Of a stretch of DNA of 14,140 bases, positions 6,877 through 14,049 are shown piece by piece. Source of the DNA: an uncultured Pseudomonas sp. (GTDB lineage Bacteria > Pseudomonadota > Gammaproteobacteria > Pseudomonadales > Pseudomonadaceae); contig CAMPJN010000056.1 in NCBI GenBank assembly GCA_946886875.1, positions 1 to 14,140 of the forward strand. Direction: 5' to 3'. The notes beneath the pieces were generated by a model that was not told where the DNA came from, did not search any database, and saw nothing but the letters and a program-made list of their open reading frames with translations. Within the stretch, counting starts at the first letter, position 1. The number at the start of each line of letters is the position of its first letter. A program made the translations under genes and the position numbers.

Positions 6877-8025
6877 CTATTGGCTGGCGTTGGCTTGGTT
6901 TTGCGGTTCGCGGTCAGGGTCAGCGACTATCGCCACCCGGGCGCCGTTATCCAGCTTAAGCTGGCCGGCGGTGACCACCTGCTCGCCGGGCTGCAGGCCC
7001 TTGTTCACCACCACCAGGCCTTCGCGACGCTCGCCGGTGTCGACGAAGCGGCGCTGCACGGCAAGTACCGGCTGGCCTTTGTCGTCCTGCTGGGGTTGGC
7101 CGTCTTCGCCTTTCTGCGGTTCGATCACGTACACCGAATTGCCGTACAGGGTGTAGGTGATGGCGGTTTCCGGCACCACCACTTGCGCCGCTTCGCTCGG
7201 TAGCAATACCGCCAGATCGGCGAACATGCCCGGCAGCAGCCGGCCTTGCGGATTGTCCAGGGCGGCGCGGATCAGCAGGTTACGGGTGGCGTCTTCGACC
7301 TTGGGGTTGATCGCGTCGATCTCGCCCTCGAATACCTCGTCCGGGTAGGCCGCGACCTTGATTCGCACCTGCTCGCCAATCGCCAGTTGCGGCGCATTCT
7401 GCTCGGGCAGGTAGAAGTCGACATGCAGTCGGGTCAGGTCCTGCAGGGTGGCGATGGTGGTGCCGGTGGCGACGTAATCGCCGACATCGACCTGGCGAAT
7501 ACCGATGGTGCCGGCGAAGGGCGCGAGGATGCGCTTCTTGTCCAGGGTCGCCTTGAGCTGGGCGACGCTGGCATTGGCCTTCTGCAATTGCGCGGAAAGG
7601 CGGTCGAACTCGCTCTTGGAAATGGTTTGGCGGCTGACCAGGCTGCGACCGCGCTCGAACTCGACGCGGGCCAGCCCCAGTTCGGCTTGGGCGGTGCCCA
7701 GGCTGGCTTGCTCCACGGCGCTGTCCAGTTGCAGCAGCGGCTGGTTCAGCTCGACCTTCTCGCCGGACTGAAACAGCAGTTCCTTGACCGTGCCGCCGAC
7801 TTCGACGGTGAGGTCCACGCCCTGGCGTGCGCGCAATGTGCCGATGGCCGGCAGGCGGCTTTGCCACTGCATCTGCTCGGCCTTGGCGGCGGCCACGCTG
7901 ATCGGTGGCGGCGGCGCGGAGAAGGCTTCGCCCATCTGCATAAAGGAGTTGATTTTGAAGGCGGCGAGGGCGGCGACCACCAGGAGCACGACACCCAGCA
8001 TGATCAGCATACGACGGAGCAACAT
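6877..8025 (-). CDS. mexV: MexV-type membrane-fusion (periplasmic adaptor) protein
   Basis: Adaptor protein of 382 residues that links the RND pump to an outer-membrane channel. An N-terminal hydrophobic helix (about 7-23) has no lipobox cysteine, so it is anchored by the helix rather than by lipid. The lipoyl half-motif (VEVGGTVKELLFQSGEKV, 74-91) leads into an alpha-hairpin of about 100-165. The second lipoyl half is ILAPFAGTIGIRQVDVGDYV (166-185), then come beta-barrel and membrane-proximal domains. A charged, glutamine-rich insert near 303-319 interrupts the last domain. The ATG at 8025 has AAGGA eight bases before it; the stop is TAG. The gene is first in the mexVW operon, downstream of a palindromic operator at 8094-8107. 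The name rests on similarity to MexV by eye and on the conserved neighbourhood. Confidence 0.9.
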   Translation of the reverse strand: MLLRRMLIMLGVVLLVVAALAAFKINSFMQMGEAFSAPPPPISVAAAKAEQMQWQSRLPAIGTLRARQGVDLTVEVGGTVKELLFQSGEKVELNQPLLQLDSAVEQASLGTAQAELGLARVEFERGRSLVSRQTISKSEFDRLSAQLQKANASVAQLKATLDKKRILAPFAGTIGIRQVDVGDYVATGTTIATLQDLTRLHVDFYLPEQNAPQLAIGEQVRIKVAAYPDEVFEGEIDAINPKVEDATRNLLIRAALDNPQGRLLPGMFADLAVLLPSEAAQVVVPETAITYTLYGNSVYVIEPQKGEDGQPQQDDKGQPVLAVQRRFVDTGERREGLVVVNKGLQPGEQVVTAGQLKLDNGARVAIVADPDREPQNQANASQ

Positions 8026-8043
8026 AGTCCAAATCCTTGACGA

Positions 8044-8060
8044 GGCGCTGCGTAAGCGCC
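8044..8060 (-). other. Small stem-loop in the mexV leader
   Basis: GGCGCT (8044-8049) and AGCGCC (8055-8060) form a perfect 6-bp stem with a five-base loop, a few bases upstream of the mexV ribosome-binding site. It could affect mRNA stability or translation; nothing more can be said. Confidence 0.4.
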
Positions 8061-8079
8061 GGAAACAGGCGGGCAGGGC

Positions 8080-8108
8080 GATATATTGCCAGTTGACGGA
8101 TCAGTCAG
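8080..8108 (-). promoter_or_regulatory. Likely mexVW promoter with overlapping TetR-type operator
   Basis: TGACGGATCAGTCA at 8094-8107 is a palindrome (TGAC-N-GATC-N-GTCA, 12 of 14 positions symmetric) of the kind bound by TetR-family repressors of RND pumps. It overlaps a plausible minus-strand promoter: -35 CTGACT (8108 to 8103), 17-base spacer, -10 TATATC (8085 to 8080), each matching 4 of 6 consensus bases. Transcription would start about 50 bases before the mexV ATG. The palindrome is seen directly; the regulator type is inference. Confidence 0.5.
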
Positions 8109-8258
8109 AAAGAGGCCAGTTGCAAAAGATTGCGATTAGCGAATGCTGTTACAAGTTGGGGAATATCGGCGAGAAATGCACTGATAAAAACGCTATAAGT
8201 CGTCGCTGCTGAGTTGGCTCGACGAAACCACGCTGGAGGGTTGAGATACCGGCCCCTG

Positions 8259-8294
8259 CTATGGCCCGGCGGGTTTTGCCGGTGTTTGCCATAG
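8259..8294. repeat. Compound hairpin in the MCP-mexV intergenic region
   Basis: CTATGGC (8259-8265) pairs perfectly with GCCATAG (8288-8294), and directly inside CCGGC (8266-8270) pairs with GCCGG (8278-8282) around a seven-base GGGTTTT loop, with a TGTTT bulge on one side. On the plus strand TTTT follows at 8295-8298, which looks like a terminator, although no plus-strand gene leads into it. It may be a remnant, a structured RNA or a stop against antisense transcription. Confidence 0.5.
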
Positions 8295-8374
8295 TTTTGC
8301 GCGATCGGTTTAGGGTTTTCGCAGGGCCTGTGCCCGGTGAGCGCCAGGAAGACGCGTCGCGGAAAATGGTGTGA

Positions 8375-8397
8375 GCCCCCTCTCAGGTGGAGGGGGC
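8375..8397 (-). terminator. Probable terminator of the chemoreceptor gene
   Basis: GCCCCCTC (8375-8382) and GAGGGGGC (8390-8397) form a perfect 8-bp stem with a seven-base loop, nine bases beyond the stop codon of the chemoreceptor. On the minus strand a TTTT comes eight bases after the stem, so the T-tract is weak and delayed. Confidence 0.55.
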
Positions 8398-8406
8398 GGG
8401 CGGTCG

Positions 8407-10029
8407 TCAGGCGCTGAAGCGTTGGGTGACGCTGCTGAGTTGCGCGGCAAGTGTTTGCAGGTCCTGACTGGCGGCCTGGGTGCGCTTGACGTTGTCCTGG
8501 GTGCTGCTGGCGATGGCGGTGATTTCGGTGAGGTTGCGCGAGATATCCTCGGCCACCGAAGTCTGCTCCTCGGCTGCGGTGGCGATTTGCCGGTTCATGT
8601 CGCGGATCGCTTCAACCGCGCTGGTGATGCGTTGCAGCATCTCGCCGGCCTGGGTCACCTGCTCGACGCCGGCCTCGCTACGGCTCTGACCGCTTTCGAT
8701 GGCGCGCACCGCATTGAGCGCGCCGGTCTGTACGGTGTCGATGATCTGGTGGATTTCCGCAGTGGACTCGGCGGTGCGCTGGGCCAGGGTACGCACCTCA
8801 TCGGCGACCACGGCGAAACCGCGTCCGGCGTCGCCGGCACGGGCCGCTTCGATGGCTGCATTGAGCGCCAGCAGGTTGGTCTGCTCGGCGATGCCGCGGA
8901 TCACTTCGAGCACCTTGCCGATGCGCCCGCTGTCGCTTTCCAGGCGGCGGATCACTTCGGCGGTGGTGGCGATTTCGCCGCGGATGCCGGTGATGGTCTC
9001 AATGGTCGCGCGCATTACCGCATCGCCCTGTTGCGCCGAGTGATCCGCATCGTCTGCAGCGTTGGCCGCTTCGGCGGCATGGCGGGCGACTTCCTGGGCG
9101 GTGGCGGACATCTCATGCATAGCCGTGGCGACCTGGTCGGTGCGGTTGAACTGCTCGTTGCTGCCCTGGGCCATCAGGCTGGCGATGGCGTTCAGTTCGT
9201 GGTTGACGTGGTCCAGTTCGCCGGTGCTGCTCTTCAAACGGCTGAAGATGTCGACGAGAAAGTCGCGCAGGGTATTGGCCGCTACCGCCAGCCGGCCCAG
9301 TTCGTCGCGACGGTCGATGTTCACCCGTTCGCCGAAGTTGCCGCGGGCGAGTTGGGCGATATGCTCGATCAGGCTGGTGATAGGGGCGATCAGCGTGCGG
9401 TTGAGCAGCCACAGGCTGAGCAGACCGACCAGCAGGCTGGAGCCGAGCATCACCAGGGCGCCAAGCAGGGCCATGTGATCGGCTTCGTCGTCGATGGCCT
9501 TGGCCTGCTCGTGGCTTTGCTCACGCAGCAGATTGACCAGTTCGCTCATCTGCTCGCTGGCGGCGCGGTCGATACCCTTGACTGCTGCATCGCCGGTTTT
9601 GGCGTCGGCACCGGCGGCGATGAAGGCGTCGCGACCCTTGCGGTAAGCGCTGCCGAGGCTCTGGTGCTCGCTGCGCAGGCGCTGTACCTGGCTCTTGATC
9701 GATGGGTCGAGACCGTTCAGGCCCAGCAGCTTGTCGAGGTCGTCTTGGACCTTGCGCTCCTGCTCCTCGAACTGGCTCCAATATTTGCTCTGACTGGCCG
9801 GATCCGAGCCGCGCAAGAGTACGTTCTTCCACTCCTGCACCTGGACCTTGAACTCCAAGTTGGCTTCGTCAATCAGCTGCGAGGCGGCGATGGGCCCGTC
9901 GAGCAGGCCGCGGTAGGCGCGAACATCCTTGGAAAGAACGCTGAAACAGGCCAGGGCGATCAGCAAGATCAGCGCCAGGCTGCCGCCCAGAAGGGTAAGA
10001 ATCTGCGCCCGCAAAGAGTTTTGGAACAT
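8407..10029 (-). CDS. Methyl-accepting chemotaxis protein
   Basis: Transmembrane chemoreceptor of 540 residues that passes ligand signals to the CheA/CheW array. The first membrane helix is about 10-32, followed by a mostly helical periplasmic region (~33-187, including [13 protein letters not shown] at 65-77) that looks like a four-helix-bundle sensor. The second helix is about 187-209 and the HAMP domain about 210-262. The cytoplasmic signalling helices carry the highly conserved hairpin tip [20 protein letters not shown] (377-396) and [17 protein letters not shown] (402-418). There is no C-terminal methyltransferase/demethylase-tethering pentapeptide; the end is [10 protein letters not shown]. 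The ATG at 10029 has GAGG nine bases upstream. The gene stands alone with its own promoter-like site and terminator. The ligand cannot be inferred. I do not remember a chemoreceptor at this place in PAO1, so it may be a lineage-specific insertion. Confidence 0.93.
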   Translation of the reverse strand: MFQNSLRAQILTLLGGSLALILLIALACFSVLSKDVRAYRGLLDGPIAASQLIDEANLEFKVQVQEWKNVLLRGSDPASQSKYWSQFEEQERKVQDDLDKLLGLNGLDPSIKSQVQRLRSEHQSLGSAYRKGRDAFIAAGADAKTGDAAVKGIDRAASEQMSELVNLLREQSHEQAKAIDDEADHMALLGALVMLGSSLLVGLLSLWLLNRTLIAPITSLIEHIAQLARGNFGERVNIDRRDELGRLAVAANTLRDFLVDIFSRLKSSTGELDHVNHELNAIASLMAQGSNEQFNRTDQVATAMHEMSATAQEVARHAAEAANAADDADHSAQQGDAVMRATIETITGIRGEIATTAEVIRRLESDSGRIGKVLEVIRGIAEQTNLLALNAAIEAARAGDAGRGFAVVADEVRTLAQRTAESTAEIHQIIDTVQTGALNAVRAIESGQSRSEAGVEQVTQAGEMLQRITSAVEAIRDMNRQIATAAEEQTSVAEDISRNLTEITAIASSTQDNVKRTQAASQDLQTLAAQLSSVTQRFSA

Positions 10030-10038
10030 GAGTCGATG

Positions 10039-10085
10039 CCTCGTATTGAAGGGTTTTTCACTGGCTCGCGCGAAGTAATACGAGG
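10039..10085 (-). promoter_or_regulatory. Inverted repeat that could mask the chemoreceptor ribosome-binding site
   Basis: CCTCGTATT (10039-10047) and AATACGAGG (10077-10085) are perfect 9-bp arms around 29 bases. In the minus-strand mRNA the second arm ends in GAGG, the ribosome-binding site nine bases before the chemoreceptor ATG. Folding would hide it. The repeat is seen directly; a role in translation control is inference. Confidence 0.5.
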
Positions 10086-10177
10086 TTTTTCGCTGACTTC
10101 CTTGTGGGCCGGCGTGCTGCAGGTAGCTGCGCCGCCGACCGACCTTTTGTTTCCGGCGCGCGAGTGCTGGCTCTGTA

Positions 10178-10205
10178 TAGGTCGGCCGCTACGCCATACT
10201 CTTGA
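10178..10205 (-). promoter_or_regulatory. Sigma-28 (FliA)-like promoter of the chemoreceptor gene
   Basis: On the minus strand TCAA (10205 to 10202) is followed after exactly 15 bases by GCCGACCT (10186 to 10179). The FliA consensus is TAAA-N15-GCCGATAA, so the spacing is exact, the -35 matches 3 of 4 and the -10 matches 5 of 8. Chemoreceptor genes are commonly FliA-dependent. It lies about 150 bases before the ATG, which would leave a leader of roughly 140 bases. Confidence 0.45.
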
Positions 10206-10235
10206 GCGGGAACTGAGACTTTAGCGTAAGTCGCT

Positions 10236-11342
10236 TCAGACCAGGCGCAGATGGTTGTCCCAGAGCCCCGCCGGCAAGCTCAGCGGTCGGCTGACGATGC
10301 GTGCGGCGCGGCAGTCGTAAAGTCGGCAGCGACCGACGCCAGCGCTAACCACGAAGCCCTCGGCGACCGCGCCGACGCCGGCGCAATCGGCCAGCGCCGT
10401 GTCCAGGCGCAGCTCGCCGCTGTCCAGATCCCAGACGAAGAAACGCCCGCCGCGCGGTGCGGTCAGTGCCAACAGGCGCAGCCCGTCGTGGATCGCCAGG
10501 CTGGCGGTGTACTGGTTCATCGCCAGGCGCTGAGCTTCGCCGACGGGGAACGCCTGGAACGCCTGGCCGGGGCGTTTGATCGCCAACAGCGGCACGGCGT
10601 CGCCAGGATCGCCCTGGTATTGCTGGCCGGAAACCACGGTGCCGTCGGCGGCCACCGCAAGATGGCGCACGCTGTTCATCTGCTCGGGCAACTGTTCCTT
10701 GCTCAGCAACTCGCCGTCGCGCTTCATCAGCACCAGGCTTGGCTGCATAGCGTCGAGATTGAGCATCTCGCGGCTGTCGGCTTCGGTGCGAATGCCGCCG
10801 TTGGCCACCACCAGGGTTTCGCCGTCGGGCATCCACAGCAACTGGTGCGGCCCGATGCCGTGGCTGGCGTGTTCGCCGACACGCTGCAACTGCGTGCCCT
10901 GCAGGCGATAAACGCCGAGCACGCCGCGACCGGCCTGGTCGGTATCGTTCTCGGTGGCGTACAGCCACTCGCCGCTGTTGTGGAACAGCGCGTGGCCGTA
11001 AAAATGCCGATTGGCCAGCGTCGTCAGCACCTGCAGCAGGCGGCCGTCGCGGGTGTCGATCAGGTAGCTTTCGCGGCTCGGCCGGCGCCCGACGAACAGC
11101 GCCAGGGGCAGGTTCGGGTGCGCGACTACATCGTGGCAGCGTTCGGCGACGCGGGTGGCGAATGCCTGCTCGCCATCGAGGTGATAGCCGACTGCATAGT
11201 GCCGGCCATCGGCGTCGTCGCGGGCGGACAGCAGCAGCGGTTGTGCGCCATGGCCGAGCAGCGTCCAGCCTTCCAGCGCCGCTGCGGCAGCCGTAGCGGC
11301 CAGCCCTGCACCGGCGAGGCCGATAAAAACTCTGCGCTTCAT
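10236..11342 (-). CDS. DUF1513 beta-propeller-like exported protein (PA4371 type)
   Basis: A 368-residue exported protein of the DUF1513 family. It begins MKRRVFIGLAGAGLAA with twin arginines (R3-R4) and an alanine-rich hydrophobic stretch to about 22, a probable Tat-type signal peptide, which suggests a folded or cofactor-bearing periplasmic protein. Repeated segments with aspartate/glycine turns (YLIDTRDGRLLQVL, LYATEND, WMPDGETLVVANGGI) and the HGIGPHQ motif (161-167) fit a WD40/YVTN-like propeller. The ATG abuts the imelysin stop codon with no gap (TGAATG). Only a weak GGTGA lies upstream, so translation probably depends on the preceding gene. It is last of three genes in the iron-related operon. 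The biochemical role is unknown; it could be a metal- or haem-binding partner of the di-haem enzyme. Confidence 0.85.
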   Translation of the reverse strand: MKRRVFIGLAGAGLAATAAAAALEGWTLLGHGAQPLLLSARDDADGRHYAVGYHLDGEQAFATRVAERCHDVVAHPNLPLALFVGRRPSRESYLIDTRDGRLLQVLTTLANRHFYGHALFHNSGEWLYATENDTDQAGRGVLGVYRLQGTQLQRVGEHASHGIGPHQLLWMPDGETLVVANGGIRTEADSREMLNLDAMQPSLVLMKRDGELLSKEQLPEQMNSVRHLAVAADGTVVSGQQYQGDPGDAVPLLAIKRPGQAFQAFPVGEAQRLAMNQYTASLAIHDGLRLLALTAPRGGRFFVWDLDSGELRLDTALADCAGVGAVAEGFVVSAGVGRCRLYDCRAARIVSRPLSLPAGLWDNHLRLV

Positions 11343-12404
11343 TCAGTCACCGTCATGGGCGTTGAAACCGAGCTGGATGCCGAGAGTCTTGGCCAGCTCC
11401 CCTTCCTGCGTGCGGTGCAGTGCGTCAAGGCTGTCATAGAGCGCATTCAGTTCGTCGCGCCCGGCTTCGTCGCCAAGCAGTTCGCCCAGGGGGCGTTGCA
11501 GAGCGGCGAGGCGTTGGCGGGTGTCGCTATAGGAGCTGTCGATGCGTTGCTTGAGATCGCTTTGTTCGGTGCTCAGCAGCGTTTGCACGCCGTCTTGCGC
11601 GCTGCCGCGCCAGATGCGTTCGGCGCTGGCCAGGCCGGCGGCGAGGTTGGCCAGGCTGGCTTTGCTGCGCCAGGCTTCGGCCTGATAGGGCTGCGGGTGG
11701 CCTTTGCTCTGGCGGCCGAGCGGCGTGCCGAGTTTCTTTTTCAAGCCATCGAGGGCACTGATCTGGGTACGCAGTAGCTCGGCGACCGCTTCCGGCGCTT
11801 CGGCGTAACGCTCGTTGGGGAAGTTTTTCAACTGCTCGGCCATGCCGTCCGCGGCCTGCCATTGTTGCAACACGTCGCTGGCGAGGGCCTCTTGATGCGC
11901 GCCTATGGCGATGATCAGCGGGCAATAGCGGGCTTTGCTGGCCGGCTCGGCGAGGTCGATCTTCGGGTCGAACAACACGTACTCATAGGCGGTCAGGCCC
12001 TGCACCACCACGCTGGATTTATCCAGCAACGCCGGGGTGATTTCGGGCGTGCTCTTGAGCAGGCCTTCGACCTGACGCGCGACCAGGTTCTTCTTGTCGG
12101 GCCAGAACTGCACCTGCCAGGCGCGATTGCTTTCGGCCATTGGCCCGATCAGCAGCGGCTGCAATGCGGCCCAGGCGCTCTGCGCGCCGAGAAAGGCCTG
12201 GCGTGCCTCCGCCAGTTCCTGCTGGTTGCTGCAAAAGGCTTGGGCGCTAAGCGCCAATTGCCGATTGGCCTCGTGCCAGGTGCTGTGGGCCGGTAACAGC
12301 ACGCCATCGGTGAGGGCGACGCTGAGTTTCTGCTGCGGATCGGCCGGGGCGCAGCCGATCAGTGCCAGGGCGAGCAGGGCGAGTGAAAAAGGCGAGCGGA
12401 TCAT
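11343..12404 (-). CDS. Imelysin-like lipoprotein (PA4372 type)
   Basis: A 353-residue protein of the imelysin family, periplasmic or envelope proteins tied to iron uptake (relatives IcmP, EfeO and EfeM). The signal peptide ends in a lipobox ALIGC with the acylated cysteine at C18, so it should be a lipoprotein. The mature part is mainly helical, and the C-terminus LGIQLGFNAHDGD fits the family ending. The family GxHxxE motif corresponds to GLTAYEYVLF (136-145): the glutamate E141 is kept but the histidine is replaced by T138. A GAHQEA at 168-173 lacks the final glutamate. The ATG at 12404 has AAGGAG five bases upstream, and the gene starts nine bases after the DUF1111 stop. It shares an operon with a di-haem protein and DUF1513. 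Despite older peptidase names, family members are not proven proteases. Confidence 0.88.
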   Translation of the reverse strand: MIRSPFSLALLALALIGCAPADPQQKLSVALTDGVLLPAHSTWHEANRQLALSAQAFCSNQQELAEARQAFLGAQSAWAALQPLLIGPMAESNRAWQVQFWPDKKNLVARQVEGLLKSTPEITPALLDKSSVVVQGLTAYEYVLFDPKIDLAEPASKARYCPLIIAIGAHQEALASDVLQQWQAADGMAEQLKNFPNERYAEAPEAVAELLRTQISALDGLKKKLGTPLGRQSKGHPQPYQAEAWRSKASLANLAAGLASAERIWRGSAQDGVQTLLSTEQSDLKQRIDSSYSDTRQRLAALQRPLGELLGDEAGRDELNALYDSLDALHRTQEGELAKTLGIQLGFNAHDGD

Positions 12405-12413
12405 GCGGGCTCC

Positions 12414-13838
12414 TTACAGCGAATTCAGAAAAGCCAGGAGCGCGGCGCGCTCGTCGGCGGAAAAAGTCAGCACCCGTTGCTTGGCTGCTTCTGCCTCGCC
12501 GCCGTGCCAGAGAATGGCTTCCAGCGGATTGCGTGCGCGACCGTCGTGGAGCAGCTGGGTGTGGCCGTTGACGGTTTCGCTCAGGCCCAGGCCCCACAAC
12601 GGCGGGGTGCGCCATTCGCGGCCGTTGGCGAGAAATTCGCTGCGGTTGTCGGCCAGACCCTCGCCCATGTCGTGCAGCAGCAAGTCGCTATAAGGACGGA
12701 TTACCTGGTTGGCAAGTTCCGGCTCGGCGGCGTCGGCGGCGGTGGTGAACTTCGGGACATGGCAGCTCTGACAGCCGGCGGCATGGAACAGGTTCTTGCC
12801 GGCAATCACCTGCGCCTCGTCGACTCCGCGCCGCGCCGGCACGCCAAGGTTGCGGGTGTAGAACAGGATGCTTGCCAGGATGTTGTCGCTCACCTCGTTG
12901 GCGCCGCCGTTGGGCGCCGCCCGGCAAGCGCTTTGGCTGGCGCTGCAATTATCCTGGGGAACCAGGGCGCTGGTCAGGCCCATGTCGTTGGCGAAGGCTT
13001 CGGCATTCTGTTGGGCGAGGCCCGGCTGGCCGGCTTTCCAGCCGAAACGGCCGAGCACGGTATATTGTTGGGCACGGTCCCAGACGCGGTTGGCGCGCCC
13101 GGAAATGCCATCGGCGTTGCTGTCATCCGGGTCGGCATTGGCCAGGATCGCCGCCTCGGGAACGGCTTCGAGCAGGCCCAGGCCGATCATCGGTGGCGCT
13201 ATGCGCGCGGAAAAGCGCGTGTCCGGGTGCATCTGGCCGTAGCCCAGCTGGCTGATCTCCAGGCTCGGTCGGCGCAGTTCCACGGCATGACCGTCGGCGA
13301 ACCTGACTATCCGTTTGCTATAGCTGACCCGCACCTTGCCTTCGGCGGCGACGCCGGGGTTGGCCATATCCTGCAACTGTCCGCCGTAGGTCGGCTCCGG
13401 CAATACCCCGAGGCGCTCGATGATTGCCGCGTGTTCGCTGCCGGCGGGCAGCGACAGACGCACCAGCATGGATGCCGCGCTGACGGCATCCGGCTCGGGC
13501 GGGTGACCGCGGCCGTCCTTGATATGACAGTTCTGACAGGCATTGGTGTTGAACAGCGGGCCCAGACCGTCGCGCGCGGTGGTGGTCGCCGGTGCCGTCA
13601 CCCAGGGGTTGCGGAAGAAGCTGTTGCCGACGCTGAAGTCCAGACGGCGTGAAGGTGCGAGATTGGCCGAGGGCAGGGAGAAGGCATTGCGGTCGGCCTT
13701 GAACACCGTGGCGTTACCGCCGGACAGGGCCTCGCCAGGTTCGGCCTGGGTGAACTGCGCTGCTTGATCACAGGCGGCCAATGTTGCTAGCAGGCTCAGC
13801 GGCAACAGGCGGTGGAGCGGGCCAGGCATCGACAACAT
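12414..13838 (-). CDS. Di-haem c-type oxidoreductase lipoprotein, DUF1111 (PA4373 type)
   Basis: A 474-residue c-type cytochrome-like protein of the DUF1111 family, often labelled thiol oxidoreductase or putative di-haem peroxidase. Two covalent haem sites are clear: CQNCH (101-105) and CQSCH (356-360). A DPDDSNADGISGR segment (236-248) looks like an acidic, calcium-type loop, and the family blocks LHDMGEGLADNR and LLHDGRARNPLEAILWHGGEA appear near the end. The N-terminus has a signal peptide with lipobox LAAC (C23), giving a lipoprotein facing the periplasm. The start is unsure: ATG 13838 is chosen, ATG 13829 would also leave the signal intact and an in-frame TTG lies at 13865; none has a good ribosome-binding site. 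It is first in the operon with imelysin and DUF1513. The substrate is unknown; iron or copper redox chemistry is a reasonable guess. Confidence 0.88.
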   Translation of the reverse strand: MLSMPGPLHRLLPLSLLATLAACDQAAQFTQAEPGEALSGGNATVFKADRNAFSLPSANLAPSRRLDFSVGNSFFRNPWVTAPATTTARDGLGPLFNTNACQNCHIKDGRGHPPEPDAVSAASMLVRLSLPAGSEHAAIIERLGVLPEPTYGGQLQDMANPGVAAEGKVRVSYSKRIVRFADGHAVELRRPSLEISQLGYGQMHPDTRFSARIAPPMIGLGLLEAVPEAAILANADPDDSNADGISGRANRVWDRAQQYTVLGRFGWKAGQPGLAQQNAEAFANDMGLTSALVPQDNCSASQSACRAAPNGGANEVSDNILASILFYTRNLGVPARRGVDEAQVIAGKNLFHAAGCQSCHVPKFTTAADAAEPELANQVIRPYSDLLLHDMGEGLADNRSEFLANGREWRTPPLWGLGLSETVNGHTQLLHDGRARNPLEAILWHGGEAEAAKQRVLTFSADERAALLAFLNSL

Positions 13839-13891
13839 CCACGGAGAGCAAATAGGGGGAGGCAATCTTAGCAGGCTGAGTTGATTTAAAT

Positions 13892-13910
13892 AAGACCGAT
13901 TTGCATTTGC
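13892..13910 (-). promoter_or_regulatory. Fur-box-like sequence upstream of the iron operon
   Basis: The minus-strand sequence GCAAATGCAAATCGGTCTT matches the 19-bp Fur consensus (GATAATGATAATCATTATC) at 11 positions, counted by hand, and contains two GCAAAT hexamers in tandem. It lies about 55 bases before the chosen DUF1111 ATG. A clear -35/-10 pair could not be assigned. The match is at the low end of what is normally accepted. Confidence 0.38.
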
Positions 13911-14049
13911 GTAGGCGGCAAGCCAAGGGCAAATGGTCGCAGGCAGAAAAAAGGTTCATCGCATTTTTGTTGGGAAGGTGGGCTTGACACCGGACTGGCA
14001 AGTTTGTGTTTTCTGATCGCGGCGCTCCCTGCTTCTGGGACAGGCTGAT

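Larger units (their letters stand above)
8108..8406. other. Intergenic region between mexV promoter and chemoreceptor gene
   Basis: About 300 bases without a supportable gene. It holds the structured stretch at 8259-8294 and the hairpin at 8375-8397, listed separately, and a stretch with somewhat lower GC than the genes (about 8108-8200) next to the mexV promoter. The short open frames here lack ribosome-binding sites and family-like sequence. Confidence 0.6.

Noticed and set aside
3804..6959. A 1051-codon open frame on the plus strand, antisense to mexW
   Set aside because: It mirrors the mexW frame, is extremely rich in His, Gln, Gly and Asp, has no recognisable domain and arises from the codon bias of GC-rich DNA. 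The minus-strand RND protein is unmistakable.
8371..10224. A 617-codon open frame antisense to the chemoreceptor
   Set aside because: It is the same kind of antisense shadow: biased composition, and it spans the terminator and promoter of the real gene.
10217..10232. GACTT/AAGTC stem after the DUF1513 stop as a terminator
   Set aside because: Only five AT-rich pairs and no T-run on the minus strand; too weak to call.
10251..11777. A 508-codon plus-strand frame antisense to DUF1513 and imelysin genes
   Set aside because: It crosses the junction of two real genes, lacks a ribosome-binding site and is low in family-like motifs.
12378..12393. TTTTTCAC (minus strand) near the imelysin start as a ColR box
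   Set aside because: It encodes the signal-peptide residues and the upstream half of the consensus does not match.
12477..13652. A 391-codon plus-strand frame antisense to the DUF1111 gene
   Set aside because: The opposite frame has two CxxCH haem motifs, a lipobox and family blocks; this one has none.
13984..14012. A perfect TTGACA (13984-13989) as a plus-strand promoter
   Set aside because: The best -10 at 17 bases is TGTTTT, and no plus-strand gene follows within the window.
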